A DNA stretch of 64,000 nt, taken from Flaccisagitta enflata. Lineage: Eukaryota; Chaetognatha; Sagittoidea; Aphragmophora. The stretch is from assembly GCA_965153355.1 (NCBI GenBank), contig OZ231127.1, positions 10,540,001-10,604,000 on the forward strand. The letters are read 5' to 3'. A model generated the notes under the pieces. The model was not told the DNA's origin. It was given only the letters and a program-made list of their open reading frames with translations, and did not search any database. The first letter of the stretch is position 1. Every line of letters starts with the position of its first letter. Positions 19,540 through 63,161 of this stretch are shown here, in pieces. A program made the position numbers and the translations under genes.

Positions 19540-21590
19540 CCAATTTTGGTTGGTTGGACAGTGCTGTATAAATTTGTTCCGCCAAGCTCTTCTGCATACT
19601 AGTAATGTAGATACTCTTCAACAACTTTCATGCAAAATTTCAGCCAAATTGGCTGACTCATTAAAAAGTTATGCCACTTTTTCGTTTTTTCATCTGGTAG
19701 GTTGGTTGGGCTGGTTGGGCCGGTTGGACTTATCTTCAGAAGACCAATTTTTTTGTCCTGATCTCTCTTGGTAAAGTCTGTTCTCCCGCAAAAAATCATG
19801 GGTGTAGCTGTAAGGGTTCATGAGATACGGGCATTTCTGTAAATTAGACAAATTGATTTTTTTTTTCATTCGAAGTCCGCGAAATCTTGACCTCCGATAA
19901 GAAGAAAATAACTACGAAGATCGTCCAACGAGCGTATCAATTCTGTTCACACTTCGAGGACCAACAAAATGTAAAATTTCACTGTGACTAAACGCCTGGG
20001 AGTTAAGAATTCAAATTTTCAGAGTAGATCCAAAATTTCACGCTCTTTCACGCAGGGTGATGAGATTTTGTGTAAATTGTTTCGTTCTCACACCATAGTG
20101 GCATATCTTAAGCGTTAGGTATGCGTTAGGAACAAATTTGGGGGTGTGCGCAAATTGATACGCTCCAAGAAAATTTTTATTTCTCTACTTAGGATCAACC
20201 CTATAACATGAAAATAAAGGGGAACGTCCCTCAAGTAGTTGTCCATCGAATGGACAAAGAAAAAATGCTTAATGTTTAAGAAAAAGGAGGTTTAAAAAAA
20301 CATATATCATGATATTCAGTCTTGAGAGAAAAAAAGCAAAAAAAAAACGAGCAGGTGTAAATTTGAATTATCGGGAAAAAAGTTGAAGTCAGTCTTCGAC
20401 TTTTTGACATATTCGAAAGAAACAGGGTTTTTGTTTTCTTATGAGAAAGTTTTGGAACTCCTTAGGGCGATTGAGGCCTCCGATGAAATTGATAGAGTAA
20501 GTAAATTTGATAATTCTCTTTCATTTGGCGCTAAGCAGAAGTCACTGGCAAAAATATTTTTTGCGTTATGAATTTTAAAGATTTATTTACAAAAAATTCA
20601 AATTGAATTTTTTTCGATTTTTTATGGTTTTGTGTAGGATCAATAAAGGAGTGTATCTAAGTTTGGTTAAGCATGCAAATATAAAAAAACATGTTTATGC
20701 GCATAGCTGCTCATGTGTGAGGGTGATCTTGAGCATTTTAGCTCATTTATCTCACTTAGCTCAGTTTCTTTTTTATTTCAAATGCAATAAATAAGCAAAT
20801 ATATTGATAGATGTTTAAGCAAGCAAATACAAGAAAGCATGTCAGTGAGCAGAGCTGTTCATCTGTGAGGGTGTTTTTAAATTTTCTAGCTCATTTAGCC
20901 TATTTAGCTTGCTCTTTTTTTCTGATTTCAAAACCGATTGATAAATAAATGTTTTGATTTAAGTATGCAAATACAAGAAAGCATATCAGTAAGCATAGTT
21001 GGTTGTGTAGTTGAGTGATATTGAATATTTTAACTCATCTAGCTCATTTGGCTCAGTCCTATTTTTCTCTGATTTTCAGAGCAACCACTATATACAATTG
21101 CTCTAATTTTATCTAACAAATAAAGAGTTGCAATGACTGAAAATAAAAGCTTGATGAAAAGTGAACAACGCTTACGACTTTTTTCCTCACGGCGACAGCC
21201 GCCATTACTGGTATGCCAATTTTTGTTAACTTATAGTTTGCTTACTAAGTTGAATTTTTTTGTGTATCCTGTGGGACTATTACTAGTTGATGAAAACTCA
21301 TAAAATCATAAGAAAAGACATTTCTTGATTGGTTTTGCTTGCTGTTTTCTACTGGAGACAGAATGGAGACAAGCCAAAAAAAGCCCTTTGACCAAATTTT
21401 TAGACCCCCTAGGGGTAGGGAGGGTCACAAAAAATGGTTTGAAATTGTGCATTGGGTAGTCGTGAATGTCTTTGAACCATTTAATCCGCATATAATGATG
21501 TATCAGAAGCTTGTGCTAACGGAGATTGGTGGAAAGTCGGGCCCTCCTGCTTGCTGTGGAACCGTGACATTTGCCTATAGTAAAATTCGG
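19540..21590 (-). mobile_element. Dispersed element, longer copy (inverted relative to 59875-60910)
   Basis: Four blocks match the complement of 59875-60910 in the same order: 19674-19740 (GGTTGGTTGGGCTGGTTGG), 19900-20340 (including AATGTAAAATTTCACTGTGA and CACACCATAGTGGCATAT), 21255-21350 (GTATCCTGTGGGACTATTAC) and 21350-21582 (GACCCCCTAGGGGTAGGG). The interval 20370-21250 is absent from the other copy, so it is an insertion here or a deletion there. No transposase is recognisable. Confidence 0.75.
20655..21095 (+). repeat. Three diverged ~148-bp tandem units
   Basis: Each unit contains GCAAATAYAAGAAAGCAT-like sequence, a GTGAGGGTG or equivalent, TTTTAGCTCATTTAGC and a CTGATTTCA block. Units start near 20662, 20814 and 20958. 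They make up much of the segment missing from the other copy of the surrounding element. Confidence 0.7.
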
Positions 21591-21731
21591 ACTTGAGTGA
21601 TTAGGCAGCTCACTGCCCTCACTTTCTAATGAAGATTCGGCCTTGAGTGCCTTGTTTGTACCGCGGTACCTCCCAATCCCTTCCTCGTCGGAAAATTCGA
21701 AAAGCGCCAAACATATCACAAAACTGCTTAC

Positions 21732-21879
21732 AATCTTGTTCTGCTTTCAGTTCCAAACACTTATACAAAATCCTCCTCACGCGCCGATTACGTGCGAGTT
21801 GGTGATATTTCAACTCTTTGGAAATTCTCAACGCGAATATCCCTTCTCTTTTTTTCTCCGATGATATTTGCGCCACCAT
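21732..21879 (-). CDS. Possible first coding exon, unknown protein
   Basis: From ATG at 21879-21877 the minus strand encodes about 49 charged residues beginning MVAQISSEKKREGIF and containing KYHQLARNRRVRRILYK, then reaches a good donor GATT|GTAAGC at 21731. Frame and composition look coding and lie between repeats, but there is no recognisable domain and no partner exon was identified. The plus strand has an equally good GTGAGT donor at 21900, so orientation is uncertain. Confidence 0.3.
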
Positions 21880-22303
21880 CACAACCAAGCAAATTATGGT
21901 GAGTTCTTCTCTTTCGACTTTCCTTGTTTACACACATACATTTTATATATGAAAAGTGGAACAATATCCCTCACTATACCCAAACTGAAATAAATGGAAG
22001 AGGGCCTTGTGAACCCTCACTGACTAGTTAATACGCGCACCACTCCTAGTTTTCCGTAAAACCGAATCTGAAAAACACCCCCCCCCAATCTAACCCAAAA
22101 GCAAACTGCTTACCAAAAGAAGTTAGGACGATAATTGTTACCTTTATTACCAAAATTCAACAAATCACCCGAGGGTAACATTGTCAAGAAACCATACCTT
22201 TAGAGGATAGAATCGAGGTGTGTTATTTCTCTCATTCTGCCATTTTTGACGCTCTTTTTATTTAAATGTTGCGCACTGTGTTCCAATCAATTTCTGAACA
22301 TGA

Positions 22304-22565
22304 GAAGGTCGGATACACGTGTATCGGCGTGTATCCGGCTTTCTTAAGTTAAGAAATTGATTGGAAGTGATTTAGATAAATTTCCCATTCGCGTGCGGGT
22401 GGGTAGGGGCCATATTTGAGGTCACTACACCTTTTGGCTAGGAGCACAAAAATCATTCAAAAAGTAAAATGTGACGGATCTAAAGACCAACAGACGGACC
22501 AACCAATGGATGGTTGGAAAGATGGACAAAGCGGGGTGTAGAGTCGCGTAGCACGCAACTAAAAA
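22304..22565 (+). mobile_element. Hairpin-ended short element, family A
   Basis: Begins near GGTCGGATACACGTG, carries GCGTGCGGGTGGGTAGGGGC, a GAGGTCACT core, AAAAAGTAAAATGTGACGG and (GACGG)n-derived sequence. It ends in the hairpin GTCGCGTAGCACGCAAC followed by TAAAAA. Confidence 0.8.
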
Positions 22566-22642
22566 TTTTTGCTATGGCTACCCCTGCCTAACCATACGGG
22601 CACGCAAATTTCTTTATTTTCTATGTTCTTGGTTTTCCTTCC

Positions 22643-22870
22643 TTTTTAGATGCGTCCACGCATCTCTATAAGAGGCTTTGTCCGTCCGTTGGTTGGTTGG
22701 TTGGTTGGTCCGTCGGTCGGTCCGTGGTGATCGAGTTGAGAATGATGAAAATGCATAGAATCTTGGAAATATCTCAGATTATTGCATCATTCCACAAGAT
22801 TGATGCAATATTGCATCATTCTTTACAAGCTAAGCCGCATGTGGACGCATCGTTGTACCCCCGGGGTACT
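22643..22870 (-). mobile_element. Hairpin-ended short element, family B
   Basis: The plus strand shows TTTTTAGATGCGTCCACGCA, a perfect GATGCGT/ACGCATC hairpin, then CTCTATAAGAGGC, TTTGTCCGTCCGTTGG repeats and GGTGATCGAGTTGAGAATG. It shares layout but not the hairpin sequence with family A, and directly abuts a family A copy. Confidence 0.75.
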
Positions 22871-22877
22871 TGTTCCT

Positions 22878-23069
22878 TTTTTAGTCGCGTGCTGCGCGAC
22901 TCTATACACCCCGCTTTGTCCATCCATCCATTGGTTGGTTTGTTTGATGGTTTATCACATTGTTTTTTATTCCTTGACCTCACTGCTCTTACCCAAATGC
23001 TCTAGTGACCTCGAATATGGCCCCTGCCCACCCTCACGCGACTGGGGTAGCCGTGTATCCGGCCTTGTT
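22878..23069 (-). mobile_element. Hairpin-ended short element, family A, well preserved
   Basis: Plus strand: TTTTTAGTCGCGTGCTGCG, ACACCCCGCTTTGTCC, CTCACTGCTCTTACCCAAAT, AGTGACCTCGAATATGG, CACGCGACTGGGGTAGCC and GTGTATCCGGCCTTGTT. Both ends of the family consensus are present. Confidence 0.85.
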
Positions 23070-23395
23070 AACCACAGTTGCCGGGTTATTTGTAAGTTTT
23101 TTTCCATCCCTCATTCGACTCTTCTTTCTCTGCCCTAACCAACGGATTGCGTAGAAAATTCGGAAACCCGTTTTTTGTCACGTTTTGCTATTCCCCAATA
23201 GCATCAAAGACACTGTAGTTACGATTTTTGCATACAACGACTTCGTTTCTGGTCGTTACTGTTTATTTTAGGCTATACAAAGCTATAGAAAGCTATCAAA
23301 AGTTATTTACAACTATTTGAAGCTATTTAAAGTTATTCAAAGCTATTTAAAGCTAGTTGATAAACATAAAACAAAATGCCTGTGTCTGTCTGTCA

Positions 23396-23427
<32 letters not shown>

Positions 23428-24206
23428 CACTGTATCTCTGTAGTTATCTCTCTATGAGAGACTGAGATCAAAACCAAGAGAATCGTTTCAGCACATATGT
23501 TACATCGATGTTATCGAATCTCATGTTAAGCATGTTGAAGAATGATTGGTCATTTTAAAACTTTGGTCGTTTTCTATCAAAATATTCTTGATAAATGGAA
23601 TATATAAATGCTTTTATATAAAAATTTTAAATAATAGATAATTGAAGCATATGAAACTAGAATTTAGATATGAAACCTTAGATATCAAAGGTTAAAAAAA
23701 AACCTATATATCAAAAATTAAAAGTGGAAAAATTAAAAGGAAAATAGTCAAAGGAAAAAAAGTCAAAAAATAAAAAAGTCAAAGAAGAAAAAAGTCAAAA
23801 AAAAAAAAAAGAAAAAAGAAAAAGTCAAAAAGTCAAAAATTAAAAATAAAAAAAAAAAAAAGTGAAACTAAAAATAAAATAAAAAGTGAAAAATAAAAAA
23901 TGAAAAATCAAAAATGAAAAGTGAAAAATAAAAAATTAAAATTAAAAAGTGATAAGTGAAAAGTGGAAAGTAAATTATGAAAAATGAAAAATAAAGAAAA
24001 ATCATTATTAATGATGAATAAACTATATAACATTCTTTTTATCTTAAATTTTTTTTCAAATGATCATAAAAAATCCATAAGGAATAAAAAAGATACACAA
24101 AAAAGTGACAGCAATGACAACAATAATAACGCCTCAATTAACGCCATATAGACGCCAAAATGGCGTTACGTTGCCATGGAGAATACCGGAAATGGCATTA
24201 CTACAG

Positions 24207-24211
<5 letters not shown>
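23070..24211. other. Simple-sequence and A-rich intergenic DNA
   Basis: Contains (GTCT)n at about 23392-23428, AAAGCTATTT-type repeats at 23278-23350, and an A-rich stretch from about 23690 to 24000 built from GTCAAAAA and GTGAAAAAT words. No gene is seen. Confidence 0.6.
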
Positions 24212-24261
<50 letters not shown>

Positions 24262-24420
24262 TTCTACAAGAGGCTTGTTCCGTTCGTCGGTCCGTCTGTT
24301 GATCCGTGCTTTTGTTGGTCTGTGATGCTGGAGTGAAGTATGCAAACGCTTTTTATTTCGCCCCTGCCCTTCCCCCTCCCGCCCGCTGCACGTTAAGCTA
24401 TGGTATCCCCGGGTTATTAT
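24212..24420 (-). mobile_element. (CT)n followed by a decayed family B element
   Basis: A 46-bp (CT)n is followed by TTCTACAAGAGGCTTGTTCC, CGTCGGTCCGTC, GTGATGCTGGAGTG and CGCCCCTGCCCTTCC, which match the interior order of other family B copies. The hairpin itself is lost, possibly replaced by the (CT)n. Confidence 0.55.
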
Positions 24421-24867
24421 TTCATTTCTGTATTTGATTTAGCCTCACTTCTTTTTCTTTTCCTGTTTCCCTTCCGTCATCCTTCATAAACCGGCCCAAA
24501 GGGCATCGCTGGTGAAGCGCGCGAGAATCAAATTATGTGTCTATTTCTTCAGTTGCTTGCACGTGACTGCAAAAGCTACTTTTAGGTCCGTCCGTCCGTT
24601 CATTCATCTGTAAGTCGGTTTTGGTCCTTTTGTCAGTCCGCAATTACAGTTAAGCCTCACTTGATATATTATTCCTCGTTGTTTATTTGGACAAAAAATG
24701 TCACAAACGGCTTGATCAATAGGTAGACCCATAGATTCGCGTTCTGGCAACTAAAAGCGTTTCAAACACAAGATGCAATACATGTAATGATTGTTGCTCT
24801 ATTTTGTTACGGCGCTATGCTTAAAAAAAAAAAAAAAGAAAGCATTCAGGCCATTCATGGGAAATAT

Positions 24868-50706
<25,839 letters not shown>

Positions 50707-50718
50707 CGTGTCACCGAG

Positions 50719-50719
<1 letters not shown>

Positions 50720-50796
<77 letters not shown>

Positions 50797-50915
50797 AGTT
50801 GTTGTCCTTGTTGTTGTTGTTGTTGTTATTGTCTCTTAAGTGGTGCTTTCGGTATTGATGTTTTTTGTTACTCTTTGTTTTTTTGGTTGTTGTTGTTGTC
50901 GTAGGTGTGCAGCGG
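50720..50915. repeat. (GTT)n at the CLUAP1 5' end
   Basis: About 110 bp of (GTT)n with few interruptions begins only 14 bp upstream of the CLUAP1 ATG, so (AAC)n would form the end of the 5' UTR or proximal promoter. A second short block lies at 50887. Confidence 0.92.
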
Positions 50916-52080
50916 ACCTAGATGTCCTTGATGGAGATTTTTTTAATTTTATTCATAAGTTTCGTCCTCAATAAATTTGGTCTCTTGAAACATCCATTCT
51001 TTGAAATTGTTTGGAATAGAAACTTTCTTTTACTGCCGTTGGTGGTTGTTAATTGTTTTGACCGAGATGCGAAGTGTTTCCGTTCCTCTTACTTCCGTTT
51101 TTATATCTGGCCATTTCCTCTCTTATGTTTATCTCTTTTCTTATGTTTATTTCTCGTTTGAGTCGTTTATGTTTACTTTCTCCCTATCTAATCATTCCCT
51201 CTTTTCTGGCCATTTCTGTTAGACAGTAATTTTGCTTTCGACCATTTTTGTTCGGTTGTAGAAAAAAACGATTAGCTTTCGCCGCTGCATTTCTATTAAT
51301 ACTATTAGTCTATTATCCACCAATGGCACCAATTCCAAGCATCACCATCATCGATAAGAACGCGTGGTATTTGCATCACTCACTTTGATGTCCAAAAATA
51401 CCACGTGTCCGCTCAAATAGCTATTTCGACTACTAATTAAAACGCGCTGATTATTTACTATCTACAACTATTCTTTCTGAATTCTCGCATGGCTATTGAC
51501 TAAGCCCATGAAAAAGAAATGACAATTAAAATTCACTGATTGATCCACAAGACAAGAAAAGAGGGTTAAAATGCGAAAGGACCAGTTGTATGAACTGAAT
51601 TCTTTAAGATGTGACAAGGAGCACAATTATAGAAATCGAACTACGACAATATGATAATGGCATTCTGTTAGGGACAGAGTCTTTGCAAAGTTATATATCA
51701 ACAAGTTCGGATACATGGCTACAATCCGCCTTGGACGGGTGAGCAGTGGTAGAAATGCAATTAAAAGCTTTAAAAGTGACGAACAAACCGACGAACAAAG
51801 TCTCTTTTACTAGTCTCTAGCCCTGGAAAAAAATGGCGAGTTTATGCTTGATGAATTGCTGCTCTCCGCTAGCTCTGTGTGGAATCTTAGCTCATTCAAC
51901 GTATAGTGTAGTCTAGTCTTGTATTGAATGATATTTAAGTGACGTGTTTGAAACCTTGTTTGGTGTTCTCTTTTTTTCTTCTCTTTTGTTTGTTTTTTTT
52001 TTGCGTGCTCAGAAGCCGCGTTTTATCGGCATATTTATCTGCCTCACGTCACATCAAACCATTTTTGGCTTTTTATTTCC
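50916..52080. other. AT-rich unassigned sequence upstream of CLUAP1
   Basis: No exon recognised. CCACGTG-related inverted words GCGTGGTATTTGCATCACTC and TACCACGTGTCC lie at 51362 and 51400. The CLUAP1 promoter is expected in the first few hundred bases. Confidence 0.45.
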
Positions 52081-52089
52081 ATGAGCCGC

Positions 52090-52348
52090 CCGAAAGCCGG
52101 TTCGGCCCGATGCCGCCCCGATGGCAATGCCGTGGATAATGTTTTGAACAAGAGTAAACCCGGCCGGACGATTGTTCGGCCTGACTTAAACACGGCCGAT
52201 GCCGCGGATAATGTTTTGAACAAGAGTAAACCCGACCGGACGATTGTTCGGCCTGGTTTGAATTTAAAACGAGAGAGAAAAGTAGAAAAACAAGGCCGGA
52301 TACACGGGCCAAGTGGTTTGAATTTAAAACGAGAGAGAAAAGTAGGAA
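52090..52348. repeat. Two direct duplications
   Basis: GATAATGTTTTGAACAAGAG with TAAACCC-CCGGACGATTGTTCGG occurs at 52135 and 52208; GGTTTGAATTTAAAACGAGA with GAAAAGTAG occurs at 52254 and 52314. The second pair ends in AAACAAGGCC, the start motif of family A elements. Confidence 0.75.
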
Positions 52349-52434
52349 AACAAGGCCAACACCTATAAGTCGCGTGCGAGACAAAGATAACTGAATTGAC
52401 TTGACTCTTTATTGTATCACTTTATTGGCTTAAT

Positions 52435-53107
52435 CCAGACTTAAACCAGACTTAAACCAGACTTAAACCAGACTTAAACCAGACTTAAACCAGACTTAAA
52501 CCAGACTTAAACCAGACTAAAACCAGACTAAAACCAGACTTAAACCAGACTTAAACCAGAATAAAACCAGACTAAAACCAGACTTAAACCAGACTTAAAC
52601 CAGACTTAAACCAGACTTAAACCAGACTTAAACCAGACTTAAACCAGACTTAAACCAGACTTAAACCAGACTAAAACCAGACTAAAACCAGACTAAAACC
52701 AGACTAAAACCAGACTAAAACCAGACTTAGACCAGACTTAGACCAGACTTAGACCAGACTAAGACCAGACTTAGACCAGACTTAGACCAGACTTAGACCA
52801 GACTTAGACCAGACTTAGACCAGACTTAGACCAGACTTAGACCAGACTTAGACCAGACTTAGACCAGACTTAGACCAGACTTAGACCAGACTTAGACCAG
52901 ACTTAGACCGGACTTAGACCGGACTTAGACCGGACTTAGACCGGACTTAGACCAGACTTAGACCAGACTTAGACCAGACTTAGACCAGACTTAGACCAGA
53001 CTTAGACCAGACTTAGACCAGACTTAGACCAGACTTAGACAGACCAGACTTAGACCAGACTTAGACCAGACTTAGACCAGACTTAGACCAGACTTAGTAC
53101 AGACTTA
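52435..53107 (+). repeat. 11-bp minisatellite, about 60 units
   Basis: Units are CCAGACTTAAA in the first half and CCAGACTTAGA in the second, with patches of CCAGACTAAAA and CCGGACTTAGA in runs. Runs of identical variants indicate local homogenisation. Confidence 0.95.
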
Positions 53108-53703
53108 ACTATGGCAAAAAAAAAAAGCGAACAACTTGTTTGTCAATGTTTCACATCCAAGCAATGAGAAAAACATAGCAAAATTCATGACTATTTTAAA
53201 GATCTGCGAAAGATCTTTCAAGTGAGACCTTGCTGGATGTTCTAGCTCTATCCGTTTAGAAATGGCATTAGAATGAAGACAGGTGGTCAAGAATTTGGAA
53301 ATTCACTACACCATTTTCATGGGTTATCTTTATTCTAACATAAAAATTAAAGGCATTGAGTTATTAATTCGTTCTTGGCGCCATTTTAAAGAAAATTTGA
53401 AGCTCTTTAATTTGCTCATGGATAACGAGTAGCTACGATAATCCTGAGCTGCATAATTGACAAAAAAAGAAAGACTAAAATTCGTCATTGAAAAAGAATT
53501 GAAATAAGGACTTTTTTCAATCAGCGATTTTTTTCTTCAAACCATTGCCATTTCTAAACGAATAAAGCTACGATGACCAGCAACGTCGCATTTGGAAGAT
53601 TTTTTGCAGAGCTTTAAAACGGTCATGGATTTTTTATAGTTCAGGCCCATAGTTAAGCAGAAATTAGCAAAACAAAGTGTTCGCTTTTTTTCTTTGCCAT
53701 AGT
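53108..53703. mobile_element. 596-bp Tc1/mariner-like MITE inserted in the minisatellite
   Basis: Ends ACTATGGCAAAAAAAA and TTTCTTTGCCATAGT are flanked by TA on both sides (53106-53107, 53704-53705). The left flank is ACAGACTTA and the right flank TAGACCA. Removing the element and one TA restores ACAGACTTAGACCA, a normal satellite unit. Interior words GAAGCTCTTTAATTTGCTCA and GCAGAGCTTTAAAACGGTCA relate it to the MITE at 35527. Confidence 0.9.
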
Positions 53704-54116
53704 TAGACCACAAAAAAAATGATTCAAAATAACTCCAGACAACCCAAAATGACCAAAAACGATGCAAAAAAGCTAAGTGTTACTGACCGACGGACAGACA
53801 GACGGAGCGGGTTGTAGAGTCGCGTGCACGCGACTAAAAACCGAACTCATGGCGCAATTGTAAAAGTACAAACAGTCTTATCGATAGGCGTACTCGCATT
53901 GTGTTGAGCTGACTGAAAAGAATTTAGGTACAGCCGGTGTATGCACGTGGGTAACTGGTGCTTACAGGCAGCTTACATATGCTTGGCTTGTATTTGTGCT
54001 TGTCACTGAGATTACGGTCATTTGCGTCAGAATTGACAATTGAGATGTATGAATTAAAAGAATTAATCGGAAATTTCCTCTCGTTTTTCCATTTTTCATT
54101 TTCCACTTTTTTTTTT

Positions 54117-54253
<137 letters not shown>

Positions 54254-54521
54254 GTTTTTCCTTTTTTTTTTGCCCACGGTTATTTTTTTTATTTGATCCT
54301 CAGCTAATCTCAAATATATATTCCTTTTGATCATTTTGCTTTGTGAATTAGAGAGAAGACTGTGAGCAACAATCAAGCATGCATGCTTGTACTGCTTGTA
54401 GATGTGCGTGAATTGGATGTTCAGTGATTGCAAACGACTGGACTGATTGGGTTTGTGATTTTCCATTGGACGGACACAGATTTAGGTGCACCGTAGGACG
54501 GTTATTATTGGGTGTTCGAAA

Positions 54522-54749
54522 AACAAGGCCGGATACACGGCTACCCCAGTCGCGTGCGGGTGGGCAGGGGCTGTATTTTAGGTTGCCTAATCATTTGGGC
54601 AGGAGCAGTGAGGCCAAACGCCGCAAAAAAAAACAAAACAAAAAAAAGTAAAGTGTGACGAATCGACGGACGGATAGACGGACAGACAGACGGACCGACC
54701 GACGGACCGACAAAGCGGGTTGAAGAGTCGCGTAGCTCGCGACTAAAAA
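54522..54749 (+). mobile_element. Hairpin-ended short element, family A, complete
   Basis: AACAAGGCCGGATACACGGC, TACCCCAGTCGCGTGCGGG, TGGGCAGGGGCTGTATTTTA, GGGCAGGAGCAGTGAGGCC, AAAGTAAAGTGTGACG, a GACGGACC tract, CAAAGCGGGTTGAAGAG, hairpin GTCGCGTAGCTCGCGAC and TAAAAA. This is the clearest full-length copy on this strand, 228 bp. Confidence 0.88.
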
Positions 54750-54899
54750 TGATCAAAACAAATTCAAATTTATTAGTCTGTTGGTGAAATTTCATGAAGT
54801 TTTTATTGCACTTTCTTTTAAAACAGCGTTTACAGTACTTTTGAAGTGTTTTAATGCACTCCGTGGTATCGCTTCCGATTTGCTCTCCAGCAAAAAAGA

Positions 54900-55372
54900 T
54901 CCAAAAACATTCTTTAGGTACAGTTACACCCTGTTATAAGGGACCCACTCGGATGTGTCAATATGCAAAAGGTCTTCTGATCAGCTCATTATCATCAGGG
55001 AGTATGAAGACACTAATGACAATATACTTACCATTCTTATTTTTTTTTATTTTCAATCATCTTCCGTTTTTTTAGCGCGTACAAAGATTGTCAAGAATTG
55101 ATATACTTGTAGTGACTGCATCTAGTTTTGTTAAAAATGAGACTGCTAAATCATTTAGAAAACTATATTTTTTTTCAAACTAAGTTTTCTTGTATAAAAG
55201 CAGAAGTTTTTCACTAATTTTTATAGCATTAGGAATAAGAAAACCTTTGAATTTTGATTTTTTTCCTTGTCATCAATAATCCAGATGCAAAACCAGCTGC
55301 ACTACAATATACAAATCAGCTGCTTAATAAAGATTAAGAAAAAAATGGAAGACAAATGAAATTTGAAAAAAG
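54900..55372. other. Unassigned AT-rich sequence
   Basis: No repeat or supported exon recognised. Confidence 0.4.
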
Positions 55373-55562
55373 AACAAGGCCGGATACACGGCCGGATACA
55401 AGGCGGATACACGGCAATCCAGTTGCAGACGGTAGGGCAGGAGCAGTAATGCAAAAACTGCTCAGAATTCAAAAATGTGACAACCGTATTTACCCACAGA
55501 CATATCGACCAACCTACCGACCAACACGGCAAGGTGTAGAGTCACATGTCCGCGACTAAAAA
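55373..55562 (+). mobile_element. Hairpin-ended short element, family A (CACGGCAAGG subfamily)
   Basis: AACAAGGCCGGATACACGGC followed by two further partial copies of the same start, GGCAGGAGCAGTAATGC, AACCGACCAACACGGCAAGG-like sequence, GTCACATGTCCGCGAC and TAAAAA. The hairpin has one mismatch. Confidence 0.8.
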
Positions 55563-55965
55563 CGGTATGTATCTTACAATCAATATCTTAACAATACCTG
55601 GTGATGATGATCTGATCAGAAAACCTTTTGCATATTGACACACCTGAGGGACCCAAGCCTAATGCCTATAACAATTTGGAAATCTTAATCCCTTCATGCC
55701 ATTTTGTTCTATTTCATAAATTGGCTAAATCAGATATATTTTGTTGGGCCTGGTATTGCTGGGTTCAACTGTACCCCCAAAGTCGAACAACACTAAAATG
55801 ATTTTACAGATAGTAAAGCAGCCACAGATAGTTTCGGAGCGCAAGACATTTAAGGCGATTATTGGGGAATGAAGTTTCGTTCTTGGACTTCTCTCCTATG
55901 ACTTTCCTCCTAGATAATTTTTGTATTCCCTATGCATTTTCCACACCAGGTCCTATTCGTTTTAC

Positions 55966-62055
<6,090 letters not shown>

Positions 62056-62409
62056 CCTTCAAAAGACAGAAAATGAAATTAAATGAAGACGAAATTTCCG
62101 TATGAATAGTATCAACGTTGTAATTAAGGACCTTCGAAATTTCGTGTATCACACTTTCTCGTTTCAGGGTTTTATGCAGGCTTATCGGGCAGGGTCGAAG
62201 GTGTTGGCTTTCCGGTGATGAGCCATTGATATTCTATGCAGGTCCAATTTTGCGTAAAAGTTTTTCCAAATCAATATCTTTATTCAACTATGGAAGTCAT
62301 GCCGCGCCTGTGCAGCTGTGGACTCCACAGCTGCACAGTGCAGCTGGAACCTCGCATGATTTTTTGTTTGAAGGGGACCAGTGGGATAATCATGATACCT
62401 GCTTAGTCA
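62056..62409. other. 5' region of the secreted-protein gene
   Basis: On the minus strand this is upstream of the ATG at 62055. A small palindrome, GTGCAGCTGTGGACTCCACAGCTGCAC (stem GTGCAGCTGTGGA around CT), sits at about 62310-62337. No other signal recognised. Confidence 0.5.
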
Positions 62410-62612
62410 TTTTTAGTCGCGTGCTACGCGACTCTACACCCCGCTTTGTCGGTCCGTCCGTCCGTCCGTCGGTCCGTCGGTCCGTCACGCTTTACTTTTT
62501 TTGGGTTTTTGCGGTCTTTGGCCTCACTGCTCCTGCCCAAATGATCAAGTGACCTCAAAAACAGCCCCTGCCCACCCGCACGCGACTGGGGTAGCCGTGT
62601 ATCCGGCCTTGT
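62410..62612 (-). mobile_element. Hairpin-ended short element, family A, complete
   Basis: Plus strand TTTTTAGTCGCGTGCTACGC, CACCCCGCTTTGTCGGTCCG, (GTCC)n, ACGCTTTACTTTTTT, GCCTCACTGCTCCTGCCC, AAATGATCAAGTGACC, CACCCGCACGCGACTGGGG and GTAGCCGTGTATCCGGCC with TTGTT. Perfect GTCGCGT/ACGCGAC hairpin; 203 bp. Confidence 0.92.
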
Positions 62613-62771
62613 TTAAATAAGTGTTTCGTAAGTATGGGTATCGGCAGCCTAATTTTCCTTTTTCTAAAGTATCACAATCACTGATTCATTCTATGGATGT
62701 AAAAAGAGACCAACAATTAGCACTTACACTGTACATGTCCATTTGATAAAAAAGAAAGTTTATTGGCCTCC

Positions 62772-62900
62772 CTTTTTGGTCGCAGACACGCGACGCTACA
62801 CCTTGCCGTGTCATTCGGTCCGTCGGTCCGTCAGTCAGTTGGACTTGCATTTTTGCTCCTGCCCAACCGTCAGCAACTGTCGCTGTGGATCCGGCCTTAT
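62772..62900 (-). mobile_element. Hairpin-ended short element, family A (CTGCCGTG-like subfamily)
   Basis: Plus strand TTTTTGGTCGCAGACACGCG, CTACACCTTGCCGTGTCATT, GGTCCGTCGGTCCGTC, TTTTTGCTCCTGCCCAACC and GTGGATCCGGCCTTAT. Confidence 0.8.
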
Positions 62901-63057
62901 CTATTAAGGCTCTATGAAACTGCGGGGAGCGCCCCTGACGGGCTTGGTTAAAAACAACGTCATTAGACCTAAGTCGCGTGTGTCGGCACATTCAAAGGCA
63001 GACAGACAGACAAACATATTTTTTAAAAAACACCAACACCAGCGCAACAATCAGCAG

Positions 63058-63161
<104 letters not shown>

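Larger units (their letters stand above)
52349..53840 (+). mobile_element. Family A-like element carrying an 11-bp minisatellite, split by a MITE
   Basis: Starts AACAAGGCCAACACCTATAA and GTCGCGTGCGAGAC, then the minisatellite at 52435-53107, a MITE at 53108-53703, CAAAATGACCAAAAACG, CGACGGACAGACAGACGG and the end hairpin GTCGCGTGCACGCGAC with TAAAAA at 53840. The copy at 60919-61307 has the same start, a similar minisatellite and the same end, which shows the parts belong together. Confidence 0.75.

Noticed and set aside
52073-52384. ORFs of ~100 codons on both strands
   Set aside because: They come from two direct duplications (GATAATGTTTTGAACAAGAG and GGTTTGAATTTAAAACGAGA) next to a mobile element; no conserved domain.
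52435-53107. Telomeric or centromeric satellite
   Set aside because: The 11-bp array is bounded by the ends of a mobile element, and a sister copy with a similar array exists at 60919.
54800-54935. Further exon of the secreted-protein gene (minus frame with GEQIGSDTTECIKTLQK)
   Set aside because: The phase can be made to fit, but the acceptor is poor, the donor weak and no family match supports it; it was left out of the model.
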